This document shows positions 25,520 through 34,374 of a DNA stretch of 64,000 bases, piece after piece. Source of the stretch: Eikenella halliae. GTDB taxonomy: Bacteria > Pseudomonadota > Gammaproteobacteria > Burkholderiales > Neisseriaceae. The translations under genes were made by a program, and so were the position numbers. Below the pieces are notes generated by a model. That model ran no database searches. It worked only from the letters and a program-made list of their open reading frames with translations, and was not told where the DNA came from. Numbering within the stretch: position 1 is the first letter of the stretch; the number at the start of each line of letters is the position of its first letter. The stretch covers positions 24,299 through 88,298 of the forward strand of contig NZ_LXSQ01000004.1 of NCBI RefSeq assembly GCF_001648475.1, read 5' to 3'.

Positions 25520-27229
25520 ATGACCGCACAAATCGGCATTGATTTAGGCACCACCAACAGCCTCGTCGCCCAATTTATCAACGGCGAAACCCGCCTGATT
25601 CCCAACCGGCTCGGCCACACGCTCACGCCTTCCGTGGTAAGCGTGGCAGACGACGGCACGATACTGGTGGGGCTGGCCGCGCGCGAGCGGCTGCGCACCG
25701 CCCCGCAGGCCACCGCCTCCGCCTTCAAACGCTTCATGGGCACCGACAAAATCTTCCGGCTCAACGGCAAGAAATTCCGCGCCGAAGAGCTTTCCGCACT
25801 GGTGCTGCGCCAGCTGAAAGAAGATGCCGAAGCCGATTTGGGCGAAGCAGTGCGCGACGTGGTGATTACCGTGCCCGCCTATTTCAACGCCATCCAGCGC
25901 CAGGCCACGCGCAACGCCGCACAGATGGCCGGGCTCAACGCGCTGCGCCTGCTCAACGAGCCCACCGCCGCCGGCTTGGCCTACGGCCTGCAGGAAAAGC
26001 CCGACGACACCCGCTTTTTGATTTACGACCTCGGCGGCGGCACGTTCGACGTATCCGTGCTGGATTATTTCGACGGCGTGGTGCAGGTATCCGCCAGCGC
26101 GGGCGACAACCACTTGGGCGGCGAAGATTTCGTGCAGGTGTTGCGCCAGCTTTTTCTGGCCAAATGCAAAGAATTGAGCGACGAAGAACGTGCCCGCCTC
26201 GCCGACAGCAGCGAGCTGTGGCAGGCCTTGGAAACTGCCAAACGCAGGCTCGGCGAAGAAATGCAGGCCGAAGTGCAGGTGAACGTAGGCAACCGCATGG
26301 CCGCCGCCGCGATTACCCGCCAAGAATTCCAAGAAGCCGCCAAGCCGCTGATGGCGCGGCTGCGCCAGCCGTTGGAACGCGCCCTGCGCGACGCCAAACT
26401 GCACCCGAGCCAAATCGACAGCATCATTTTGGTGGGCGGCGCCACGCGGATGCCGGTTATCCGCAACACCATCGCCCAGCTGTTCGGCCGCATTCCCAAA
26501 GCCTCGGTCAATCCCGATGAAGCCATCGCGCGCGGCGCGGCGGTGCAGGCCGCCCTGCTGGCGCGCGACAGCAACGTGGAAGAAGTGGTGCTCACCGACG
26601 TGATGCCCTTCTCGCTGGGCGTGGAAGTATCCGAACAGCTGCCGGACGGCAGCGTTACGCACGGCATTTTCAGCCCGATTATCGAGCGTAATATGCCCGT
26701 GCCCGTATCGCGCGTGTCCGGCTATTCCACCATGAACGACCGGCAAACCGCCATCACGCTTCGCGTGCTGCAGGGCGAATCCGTGCTCGCCAGCGAAAAC
26801 CTCGAGCTCGGCCAGCTCGAAGTGCGCGTGCCGCCGCGCCGCGCTGGCGAAGTGAACATCGACGTGCGCTTCAGCTACGACGCCAACGGCCTGCTGGACG
26901 TGGACGTGAGCAACGAAGACCTCAACATCAAAGTCAACCAAACCTTCCGCCACAACAGCATCAACCTGAGCGAAGAAGAAGTACAGGCCGCGCTCGAACG
27001 CCTCGCCGCGCTCAAAGTCCACCCGCGCGAACAGCAGGAAAACATCTACCTGCTGGAAAAAGGCAAACGCCTGTATGAAGAATACCTCGGCGAACAGCGC
27101 CAAGCCATCGGCCGCGCCGTGATGCAGTTCGAGCGCACGCTGGAGAGCCAAGACGCCAACGCCATCCGCCACGCGCAAAAAGAATTCGGCGAATTCCTGC
27201 GCCACTTCGACGGCGGCTGGCTGCTCTAA
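25520..27229 (+). CDS. hscC: Hsp70-family chaperone HscC
   Basis: A 569-residue Hsp70, shorter than DnaK (about 640). The ATPase domain shows GIDLGTTNS (residues 6-14), VITVPAYFN, LLNEPTAAGLAYG, IYDLGGGTFDVS and ILVGGATRMP. The substrate-binding domain follows (VMPFSLGVEVSEQLPDG), and the lid is short. The truncated C terminus without the acidic DnaK tail, and the adjacent J-domain gene, match HscC, which in E. coli works with the J proteins DjlB/DjlC. It starts after an uptake-sequence hairpin and probably shares a transcript with the next gene. Confidence 0.87.
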   Translation: MTAQIGIDLGTTNSLVAQFINGETRLIPNRLGHTLTPSVVSVADDGTILVGLAARERLRTAPQATASAFKRFMGTDKIFRLNGKKFRAEELSALVLRQLKEDAEADLGEAVRDVVITVPAYFNAIQRQATRNAAQMAGLNALRLLNEPTAAGLAYGLQEKPDDTRFLIYDLGGGTFDVSVLDYFDGVVQVSASAGDNHLGGEDFVQVLRQLFLAKCKELSDEERARLADSSELWQALETAKRRLGEEMQAEVQVNVGNRMAAAAITRQEFQEAAKPLMARLRQPLERALRDAKLHPSQIDSIILVGGATRMPVIRNTIAQLFGRIPKASVNPDEAIARGAAVQAALLARDSNVEEVVLTDVMPFSLGVEVSEQLPDGSVTHGIFSPIIERNMPVPVSRVSGYSTMNDRQTAITLRVLQGESVLASENLELGQLEVRVPPRRAGEVNIDVRFSYDANGLLDVDVSNEDLNIKVNQTFRHNSINLSEEEVQAALERLAALKVHPREQQENIYLLEKGKRLYEEYLGEQRQAIGRAVMQFERTLESQDANAIRHAQKEFGEFLRHFDGGWLL

Positions 27230-27298
27230 GGCCGCCCGGAAACCGCCAACCGGGCATTCATCCCCAAGCCCAAACGGAAAACAACAAGCAGGCTACCT

Positions 27299-27394
27299 GA
27301 AAACTCGCTTCGCTCATTTTGACGAAACTCACTTCGTTCGTTTTGGCGAAACTCGCCCTGCTCGTTTTGGCGAAATTCACTTCGCTCATTTTCA
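27299..27394. repeat. Four tandem 24 bp repeats between converging uptake sequences
   Basis: Four units of 24 bp (27299, 27323, 27347 and 27371) share the pattern GAAACTCxCTTCGxTCxTTTTG. An uptake sequence enters from each side (AGGCTACCTGAAAA at the left, TTTTCAGGTAGCC at the right), so the whole array forms a large interrupted hairpin between hscC and the J-domain gene. Related units occur in the coding sequence at 27637-27684 and at 46594-46625 and 48828-48900. Confidence 0.8.
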
Positions 27395-27424
27395 GGTAGC
27401 CCCCACACCGCACCGGAACCCATC

Positions 27425-29767
27425 ATGGATTGCTGGCACATCCTGCAAATCGCGCCCACATCAGACGAACGCGCCATCAAACGCGCCTACGCCAAACTGC
27501 TCAAAACCACCCGCCCCGACGACGATGCCGAAGGCTACCAGCGCCTGCGCGAAGCGTTTGACGAAGCCCTCGCCATCGCCCCCTATATCGAAAGCGAAGC
27601 CGCCCCGGAATGGTCGTTCCCGGCAAGCGAATGGCTACCTGAAAACGAGCAGAGCGAGTTTCGCCAAAACGAACAAAGCGGATTCGACCAGGCCGATTCC
27701 CATCATACTTTGCCGCCTTGGCAGGCCAGCAACCCCGACGAACACCACGCCTACCGATTTTCAGGTAGCCTCCATCCCGATACAACCGAAAACGAAAGGC
27801 TACCTGAAAACGGAAACCCGCCCGAAGCAGACGAACTGTTTTCAGGTAGCCCCCATCCCGGTGCGGAAGAAAACGAAAGCGCGCCCGAAGCCTTCGTTTA
27901 TCCGTTCGACCCCGATATCGGCAACACCTTTTCAGGTAGCCTCAATCCCTACGGCGGCGACCCCTGCGCCCCCCTGCTCAGCAATATCGAAACTTACTTC
28001 ACCCGTGGCGGCACGGCCGAACTCGAAGCCGCCTGGCCGCACATCCGCGAACGGCTCGAGCAACTACCCCTGGGCGAAACCGAAAACGCCTCCTACCAAT
28101 TCGCCGACTTCCTGCGCACCCGCCAAATCGACGACTGTATGCTGTGGGCGCAATGGTCGGACTATTTCGGCTGGCACCGCCCCGACATCCGCAACAACAT
28201 CTTCACCCCGGCCGAGCTCGAGCAGATCAAGGAATACCGCAGGATAGCGGCCAAGCTGGCCAAACACCGCGCCCAAACGCAGCATACCCAGTCCTTCATC
28301 CCGCCCGTCGGGCAGGCCACGGCACAGCTGCTGGCGCACTGGCGGCAATGGTTCAAGCAAGGCGGCAGTGAAGAGCTGCTGCGCCGCTGGCCGGAAACCA
28401 GCCGGATGCTCGACAACGTACCGCCGCAGGAGCGGAGCGATGTGGCCGCAGCCTGCCTCGATTTCCTGCACCACAACCAAATCCGCCACCCGCTCTTGTG
28501 GGCGCACTTGGCCGACTATCCCGGCTGGCCGCATGCCTTCTTCCAAGAAGTGCGCGACCCGGAAGGCCTGGCGCGGCTGGAAGAATACCGCCGCACCGCC
28601 GGCATCATCCGCCTGTTCGAGCCGGAAGCCACCGGGCCGGACGAAGACGGCGGCAAGCCGGAGGAGCGCCTGCCCGTATCCGCCCTGTTCGCCCGCTTCC
28701 TCGGCACCCAACCCGGCCTGATGCGCCGCCTGTTTGCCGCCTTTGCCGCCATGCTGCTGTGGCCGGAGTTGTCCGGCGAAGCCAACCGCCGCCAGCGCTG
28801 GCTGCTGCACACCTACCGCCCGGCCGTACACAAGCGCTACGATTTCTGGCACGGCTGCCGCATTGCCTGGGTGGCGGTTTGCTTCTTGATAGCCATCGTA
28901 AGCGGCATAGTGGTGGCCGTGGATGCGGGCTGGGACAAGGGCTTTGCCTTAACAGCAGCGGTTTTCATCACGTTCATTGTTACGGCCATGTCTTACGGCA
29001 TCTACATCATGTGTGCCAGCTTTCTGCTGGTACTGCTGCGCCTGCTGTGGCCGAGCATGGAAGGGCGGCTCGTCCGCTTCAAACACTACTCGCCTTGGGG
29101 CAAGGCGCTGTATCTGCTTGCTTTTCCCATCACGGTGGCGCTCACGCTGCCCGCCTCGCTGGATGTGCCGCTGTGGCACGGCAGCGTGCTTGCCTATATG
29201 TTGTCGCTCACTTATTACAGCACCTACGACCGGGACGACGGCAGCTTTGCCGTGAAAGACGCATCGGCCTGGTTCAAAGCCTGCCTCTGCATGACCGGGG
29301 TGCTGGGGCTGCCGATAACCTTTCCTATTCTGCAAGGCTATCCGCAATACCTGCTGGCCGCCTCCCTGCTGTGGCTGAATGCCAATCTGTATCTGCTGTT
29401 CGACCGCCCCGGTTGGCTGGGAAAAATCGAGAAGCCGATTCGGCAGCTGCTGGCTTGGAAAATCGGCCGCAAACCGTGGCAATGGCTGCTGCTGCCGTTC
29501 CGCGCCGCTTATGCCGCGCAGCTGTGGCTATTGCTGCTGCCTTCGCGGGCGGCGCGGCTGACAGCCTCTTCAAAGGAAGACAGCCTGCTGTGGGAAGTCA
29601 TTACCGGCGCATTGCTGCTGCTGGCGCTGCTGCCGCGCGAGATGTCTGCCTATGTGCTGCTCCTGATCTACCCCGCCGCCATGCTCTCCGCACTGTTGTG
29701 CCACATCGTGCAACGCCTGCTGCTGCGCGGCCTGCGGCGCGGTGCGGTCAAAACACGGGCTACCTGA
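27425..29767 (+). CDS. J-domain membrane protein, candidate HscC co-chaperone
   Basis: A 780-residue protein. Residues 1-55 look like a J domain (WHILQIAPTSDERAIKRAYAKLLKTTRPDDD), but the essential HPD motif reads RPD. Next is a low-complexity linker (about 60-180) built partly from translated uptake sequences and 24 bp repeats (LPEN, FSGSL, NEQSEF). A helical soluble middle with two related segments follows (YFTRGGTAELEAAWP and WFKQGGSEELLRRWP), then six or more membrane helices to the C terminus. The stop codon is supplied by an uptake sequence (GCTACCTGA). Position next to hscC suggests a DjlB/DjlC-like partner, which is inference. Confidence 0.75.
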   Translation: MDCWHILQIAPTSDERAIKRAYAKLLKTTRPDDDAEGYQRLREAFDEALAIAPYIESEAAPEWSFPASEWLPENEQSEFRQNEQSGFDQADSHHTLPPWQASNPDEHHAYRFSGSLHPDTTENERLPENGNPPEADELFSGSPHPGAEENESAPEAFVYPFDPDIGNTFSGSLNPYGGDPCAPLLSNIETYFTRGGTAELEAAWPHIRERLEQLPLGETENASYQFADFLRTRQIDDCMLWAQWSDYFGWHRPDIRNNIFTPAELEQIKEYRRIAAKLAKHRAQTQHTQSFIPPVGQATAQLLAHWRQWFKQGGSEELLRRWPETSRMLDNVPPQERSDVAAACLDFLHHNQIRHPLLWAHLADYPGWPHAFFQEVRDPEGLARLEEYRRTAGIIRLFEPEATGPDEDGGKPEERLPVSALFARFLGTQPGLMRRLFAAFAAMLLWPELSGEANRRQRWLLHTYRPAVHKRYDFWHGCRIAWVAVCFLIAIVSGIVVAVDAGWDKGFALTAAVFITFIVTAMSYGIYIMCASFLLVLLRLLWPSMEGRLVRFKHYSPWGKALYLLAFPITVALTLPASLDVPLWHGSVLAYMLSLTYYSTYDRDDGSFAVKDASAWFKACLCMTGVLGLPITFPILQGYPQYLLAASLLWLNANLYLLFDRPGWLGKIEKPIRQLLAWKIGRKPWQWLLLPFRAAYAAQLWLLLLPSRAARLTASSKEDSLLWEVITGALLLLALLPREMSAYVLLLIYPAAMLSALLCHIVQRLLLRGLRRGAVKTRAT

Positions 29768-29799
29768 AAACCGCCCCGCCCGTTTTTCAGGTAGCCTCC
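29757..29799. terminator. Uptake-sequence hairpin at the end of the J-domain gene
   Basis: GGGCTACCTGAAAAC pairs with GTTTTTCAGGTAGCC. The left arm contains the TGA stop codon of the J-domain gene. Confidence 0.6.
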
Positions 29800-29831
29800 A
29801 TCCCACCCGCCACCTTTCCACCCACACCGCA

Positions 29832-30698
29832 ATGTCCGCCTTTATCCGCCTGCGTCTGCACATCCTCGCCCTGCTCGCCCTGGCTGCCGTTATAGCCGGG
29901 CAGTTCGGCAGTTTCTTTTGGCCGGCCGAACTGTTCAGCCATTTCCTACCTTACTACGCCGCTATTTTCATCTTGGCCGCGATTTGGCCGCGCCCGAAGT
30001 GGCGGGCGCCGTGGCTCGTGTGTGCTGCCGCATCGCTGCTGTGGCTGGCTCAGCCCTTCGCCCTGCCCGATGCTCCGGCCGACGGCACGCGGCTGGTTTG
30101 GTACAACGTCCACCTCGACAACCCCGCAGCCGCAGCGGAAAGCGCCGCCCTCTTGGCCGAACAGGCCGACCTGCTCGCGCTGGGCGAAATCAACCTCGAC
30201 AACCCCGGCTGGCAAAGCCTGCACCAAGCCTATCCGCACGGCTGCCAACACCGCGAACACAGCCCCTTCGCCCTCGCCCTGTGGAGCAAACAGCCGCTGG
30301 CCGCCTGCGAAGTGCGCATGATTGGCGACTATCCCTATATCCGCGCCCAAACTGCCGACGGCACCGCCATCTACGCCCTGCACCCGCCGCCACCCATCAG
30401 CAGCGAACTGGCCGGGGCGCGGCAGCACTACCTGGCCGAAACCGCCCGCGCCCTCGCCACCGAACCGCACGCACTGGCCGTGGGCGACTTCAACAGCAGC
30501 CCGTTTTCCCCGCTGTTCCGCCGCTTCCAGCAAGAAAGCGGCAGCCGCCCCGCCACCCGCTACTTCACCCCTACTTGGAAACCGTTCTTCCTCAATATCG
30601 ACCACGCCTTAGCCAAAGGCCTAAACGTTTCCGCCCACACCCTGCCCTGGCAACACTCCGACCACCGCCCGCTCTTGGTGGAATACACCGGCCAATGA
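29832..30698 (+). CDS. Membrane-anchored endonuclease/exonuclease/phosphatase-family protein
   Basis: A 288-residue product starting at ATG 29832. Three hydrophobic segments fill the first 80 residues, followed by an EEP (DNase I-like) domain: VWYNVHLDN, LLALGEINLDN with the metal-binding Glu, AVGDFNSSPFSP, and the C-terminal HSDHRPLLVEY catalytic block. The fold covers DNases, phosphodiesterases and lipid or sugar phosphatases. The membrane anchor and outward-facing domain suggest an extracytoplasmic substrate, which is unknown. It lies after the J-domain gene and before gyrA. Confidence 0.82.
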   Translation: MSAFIRLRLHILALLALAAVIAGQFGSFFWPAELFSHFLPYYAAIFILAAIWPRPKWRAPWLVCAAASLLWLAQPFALPDAPADGTRLVWYNVHLDNPAAAAESAALLAEQADLLALGEINLDNPGWQSLHQAYPHGCQHREHSPFALALWSKQPLAACEVRMIGDYPYIRAQTADGTAIYALHPPPPISSELAGARQHYLAETARALATEPHALAVGDFNSSPFSPLFRRFQQESGSRPATRYFTPTWKPFFLNIDHALAKGLNVSAHTLPWQHSDHRPLLVEYTGQ

Positions 30699-30710
30699 AG
30701 TAGAAATATA

Positions 30711-30754
30711 AAAGGCTACCTGAAACTCGCCATTCCGTTTTCAGGTAGCCTTTC
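30711..30754. terminator. Uptake-sequence hairpin upstream of gyrA
   Basis: AAAAGGCTACCTGAAA pairs with TTTTCAGGTAGCCTTT, with a short T-rich tail. It separates the EEP gene from gyrA. Confidence 0.7.
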
Positions 30755-30821
30755 CCGCCCAGCCTTACCGCACATTGTGTGATAAAATAATGCGTTTTAA
30801 TCGATTGGGCTTTAAATCTCC

Positions 30822-33569
30822 ATGAGCAGCACCCACGACCACCGGTTTGCCAAAGAAACCATCCCCGTCAGCCTCGAAGAGGAAATGCGCAAAAGCTATC
30901 TCGATTACGCCATGTCTGTAATCGTCGGCCGCGCGCTGCCCGATGTGCGTGACGGCCTGAAACCCGTGCACCGCCGCGTGCTCTACGCCATACACGAGTT
31001 GAAAAACAATTGGAATTCGTCTTATAAAAAATCCGCCCGTATCGTGGGCGACGTTATCGGTAAATACCATCCGCACGGCGATTCCGCGGTGTACGACACC
31101 ATCGTGCGCATGGCGCAGCCCTTCTCCATGCGCTATATGCTGGTAGACGGCCAGGGCAACTTCGGCTCGGTAGACGGCGACGGCGCGGCAGCCATGCGTT
31201 ACACCGAAATCCGCATGGCGAAAATCGCCCACGAAATGCTGGCCGATATTGAAGAAGACACCGTAAACTTCGGCCCGAACTACGACGGCAGCGAACAAGA
31301 GCCGCTGGTGATGCCCACTCGCTTCCCCGCCCTGCTGACCAACGGCTCGGCCGGTATTGCCGTGGGCATGGCCACCAACATCCCACCGCACAATTTGGGC
31401 GACACGGTGGATGCCTGCCTGCAACTCCTGGCCGATCCCGACACGTCTATCGACGCGCTCATCGACACCATCAAAGCCCCCGACTTCCCCACCGGCGCCA
31501 CCATTTACGGCCTCGCCGGCGTGCGCGAAGGCTACCGCACCGGCCGCGGCCGCGTGGTGATGCGCGGCAAAACCCATATCGAGCCTGTCGGCAAACACGG
31601 CGAGCGCGAAGCCATCATCATCGATGAAATCCCCTATCAGGTAAACAAAGCCAAGCTGGTGGAAAAAATCGGTGAGCTGGTGCGCGAGAAAACGCTGGAA
31701 GGCATTTCCGATTTGCGCGACGAATCCGACAAATCCGGCATGCGCGTGGTGATCGAACTGAAGCGCAACGAAAACGCCGAAGTCGTGCTCAACCAGCTCT
31801 ACAAACTCACCCAGCTGCAAGACAGCTTCGGCATCAATATGGTGGCCCTGGTCGACGGCCAGCCGCGCCTGTTGAATTTGAAGCAGATTCTGGCCGAATT
31901 CCTGCGCCACCGCCGCGAAGTGGTTACCCGCCGCACCCTGTTCCGCCTGAAAAAAGCGCGGCACGAAGGCCACATCGCCGAAGGCAAAGCCGTGGCGCTT
32001 TCCAATATCGACCCGATGATTCAGCTCATCAAAGAATCCGCCGATGCAGCCGAAGCCAAAACCAAACTGCTGGCGCGGCCGTGGCAGTCCGGCCTGGTGG
32101 GCGACATGCTCAGCCGCACCGATTTGGATTTGAATATGGCGCGCCCCGAAGGGCTACCTGAAAACCTCGGCCTGCGCGAAGACGGCTATTATTTGAGCGA
32201 CTTGCAAGCCGACGCCATCCTGCGCATGAGCCTGCGCAACCTCACCGGCCTCGACCAAGACACCATCCTCGCCGACTACAAAACCATCATGGCGCAGATT
32301 ATCGATTTCCTGGATATTTTGGCCAAGCCCGAGCGCATCACCCAAATCATCCACGACGAGCTCATCGAAATCAAAACCAACTTCGGCGACCCGCGCCGCA
32401 GCGAAATCAACCCGTTCGGCGGCGACATCGCCGACGAAGACCTGATTCCGCCGCGCGAAATGGTGGTTACCCTCACCCACGGCGGTTACATCAAAACCCA
32501 GCCCACCACCGACTACCAAGCCCAGCGGCGCGGCGGTCGCGGCAAGCAGGCCGCCGCCACCAAAGACGAAGACTTCATCGAAACCCTGTTTGTGGCCAAC
32601 ACCCACGACTACCTGATGTGCTTCACCAACCACGGCCGCTGCCACTGGATTAAGGTATACAAACTGCCCGAAGGCGGGCGCAACTCGCGCGGCCGCCCGA
32701 TCAACAACGTTATCCAGCTGGACGAAAACGAAAAAGTCTCCGCCATCCTGCCCGTGCGCGACTTCCCCGAAGACGAATACGTTTTCTTCGCCACCGCCAT
32801 GGGCGTGGTGAAAAAAGTGCAACTTTCCGCATTTAAAAACGTGAGCAAAGTCGGCATCAAAGCCATCGCCCTCAAAGAAGGCGACAGCCTGGTAGGCGTG
32901 GCGCGCACCTCCGGCCGCAACGACATCATGCTCTTCTCCAACCTCGGCAAAGCCATCCGCTTCAACGAATATTGGGAACGCAGCAGCGACGACGAAGAAA
33001 CGGGCGACGACAACGACACCGAAATTTCAGCTAGCCAGGAAGACGACAGCGCCGACAGCGCCCCCATCAGCGGCAAACACGGCGTACGCCCCAGCGGCCG
33101 CGGCAGCGGCGGCCTGCGCGGCATGAGACTGCCCGAAAACGGCCGCATCGTCAGCCTCATCACCTTCGCCCCCGAGTGCGAACAGAGCGAACTGCAAGTG
33201 CTCACCGCCACCGCCAACGGCTACGGCAAACGCACTCCGATTGCCAGCTACAGCCGCAAAAACAAAGGCGGCCAAGGCAATATCGCCATCAACACCGGCG
33301 AGCGCAACGGCGACCTAGTGGCCGCCACCCTGGTAAGCGAAAGCGACGACCTGATGCTGATTACCAGCGGCGGCGTACTCATCCGCACCAAGGTGGAACA
33401 AATCCGCGAAACCGGCCGCGCCGCCGCCGGCGTGAAGCTGATTAACCTGGACGAAGGCGAAACCCTCGTCAGCCTCGAACGCGTAGCCGAAGAAGAGGAA
33501 GACGAAGCACAAACCGCCGAAACCCAAACCTCAGCCGAAAGCCCGAGCCAAGAGCAAAGCGAGGCTTAA
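30822..33569 (+). CDS. gyrA: DNA gyrase subunit A
   Basis: Breaks and reseals DNA in the A2B2 gyrase that introduces negative supercoils. The 915-residue protein has the catalytic Tyr in AMRYTEIRM (about residue 127) and the GyrA box QRRGGRGK at the start of the C-terminal beta-pinwheel. The quinolone-resistance region reads HGDSAVYDTIV, with Ser88 and Asp92 (E. coli Ser83 and Asp87) intact, so no target mutation is seen at these two sites. An acidic low-complexity insert (DDEETGDDNDTE, about residues 722-745) lies between pinwheel blades and a Glu/Gln-rich tail ends the protein. Confidence 0.97.
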   Translation: MSSTHDHRFAKETIPVSLEEEMRKSYLDYAMSVIVGRALPDVRDGLKPVHRRVLYAIHELKNNWNSSYKKSARIVGDVIGKYHPHGDSAVYDTIVRMAQPFSMRYMLVDGQGNFGSVDGDGAAAMRYTEIRMAKIAHEMLADIEEDTVNFGPNYDGSEQEPLVMPTRFPALLTNGSAGIAVGMATNIPPHNLGDTVDACLQLLADPDTSIDALIDTIKAPDFPTGATIYGLAGVREGYRTGRGRVVMRGKTHIEPVGKHGEREAIIIDEIPYQVNKAKLVEKIGELVREKTLEGISDLRDESDKSGMRVVIELKRNENAEVVLNQLYKLTQLQDSFGINMVALVDGQPRLLNLKQILAEFLRHRREVVTRRTLFRLKKARHEGHIAEGKAVALSNIDPMIQLIKESADAAEAKTKLLARPWQSGLVGDMLSRTDLDLNMARPEGLPENLGLREDGYYLSDLQADAILRMSLRNLTGLDQDTILADYKTIMAQIIDFLDILAKPERITQIIHDELIEIKTNFGDPRRSEINPFGGDIADEDLIPPREMVVTLTHGGYIKTQPTTDYQAQRRGGRGKQAAATKDEDFIETLFVANTHDYLMCFTNHGRCHWIKVYKLPEGGRNSRGRPINNVIQLDENEKVSAILPVRDFPEDEYVFFATAMGVVKKVQLSAFKNVSKVGIKAIALKEGDSLVGVARTSGRNDIMLFSNLGKAIRFNEYWERSSDDEETGDDNDTEISASQEDDSADSAPISGKHGVRPSGRGSGGLRGMRLPENGRIVSLITFAPECEQSELQVLTATANGYGKRTPIASYSRKNKGGQGNIAINTGERNGDLVAATLVSESDDLMLITSGGVLIRTKVEQIRETGRAAAGVKLINLDEGETLVSLERVAEEEEDEAQTAETQTSAESPSQEQSEA

Positions 33570-33581
33570 GCGCCCGCCGAG

Positions 33582-33630
33582 AAAAGGCTACCTGAAAATA
33601 GAGCGCATCAATTTTCAGGTAGCCTTTCAT
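33582..33630 (+). terminator. Uptake-sequence hairpin terminator after gyrA
   Basis: AAAAGGCTACCTGAAAAT pairs with ATTTTCAGGTAGCCTTT 13 bases after the gyrA stop. The rest of the 197-base gap to dtd has no visible feature except another uptake sequence just before the dtd start. Confidence 0.75.
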
Positions 33631-33766
33631 TTAATCCATCCGCCCTAAACCATCATCCCGACAATAGGCAGGCAACCAAGCGGCAAGCCGTAGCACAGCA
33701 TCCCTACACCGCAAGGCCAAGCCGCACCCTACCTCTTGGGAACAACCAGAAAGGCTACCTGAAACC

Positions 33767-34225
33767 ATGCGTGCCGTTATCCAAAAAGTCAGCCATGCCC
33801 ACATCGCCGCCGCCGACGCGCCCGATGCCCCGTTCAGCCAAATTCCCCACGGCCTGTGCGTGCTGCTTGGCGTGGGCGGCGAAGACAGCGAGGCCGACGC
33901 CCGCTATATCGCCGACAAAATCGCCCACCTGCGCATCTTTGAAGACGAAGCCGGCAAGCTTAATCTGTCGGTGAAAGACACCGGCGGCGAAGTGCTGCTG
34001 GTATCGCAATTCACCCTCTACGGCGACGCCCGCAACGGCCGCCGCCCCTCCTTCAGCCAAGCCGCCCGCCCCGAACAGGCCGAAGCGCTGTATCAGCAAG
34101 TGGCCGCCCTCTTGCGCGGCCACGGCGTGAACGTGGCCGAAGGCCGATTCCGCACCCACATGCTGGTCAGCCTGTGCAACGACGGGCCGGTAACCATTTT
34201 GCTGGATTCGCAAAAAACGTTTTAA
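33767..34225 (+). CDS. dtd: D-aminoacyl-tRNA deacylase
   Basis: Hydrolyses D-amino acids (and glycine mischarged on tRNA-Ala) from tRNA. The 152-residue product shows MRAVIQKVSHA at the N terminus, the catalytic SQFTLYGD motif at about residues 84-91, and the C-terminal GPVTILLDS; the family usually has NxGPVT with a cis Gly-Pro, and here it reads NDGPVT. An uptake sequence lies immediately before the ATG and replaces any clear Shine-Dalgarno. Confidence 0.95.
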   Translation: MRAVIQKVSHAHIAAADAPDAPFSQIPHGLCVLLGVGGEDSEADARYIADKIAHLRIFEDEAGKLNLSVKDTGGEVLLVSQFTLYGDARNGRRPSFSQAARPEQAEALYQQVAALLRGHGVNVAEGRFRTHMLVSLCNDGPVTILLDSQKTF

Positions 34226-34374
34226 AGCGGCACGATAAAGGCTACCTGAAAAGCTGTATGACAACCGCAGATCGAATTCTTGAGTCCGACATCTCACTTA
34301 GAAAAACACACGGCGGCATTTCCATGCCGCCGTTTTAATGTGCCATTCTGTTTTCAGGTAGCCTGAAACCTGTG

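Noticed and set aside
25544..27205. 553-residue minus-strand open frame opposite hscC
   Set aside because: Antisense to a clear Hsp70 gene, with composition typical of GC-skewed shadow frames.
27299..27394. Possible CRISPR array from four regular 24 bp units
   Set aside because: There are no unique spacers between units, no cas genes are nearby, and the units are directly adjacent.
30822..33569. Possible quinolone-resistance mutation in gyrA
   Set aside because: Ser88 and Asp92 at the two main positions are the susceptible residues.
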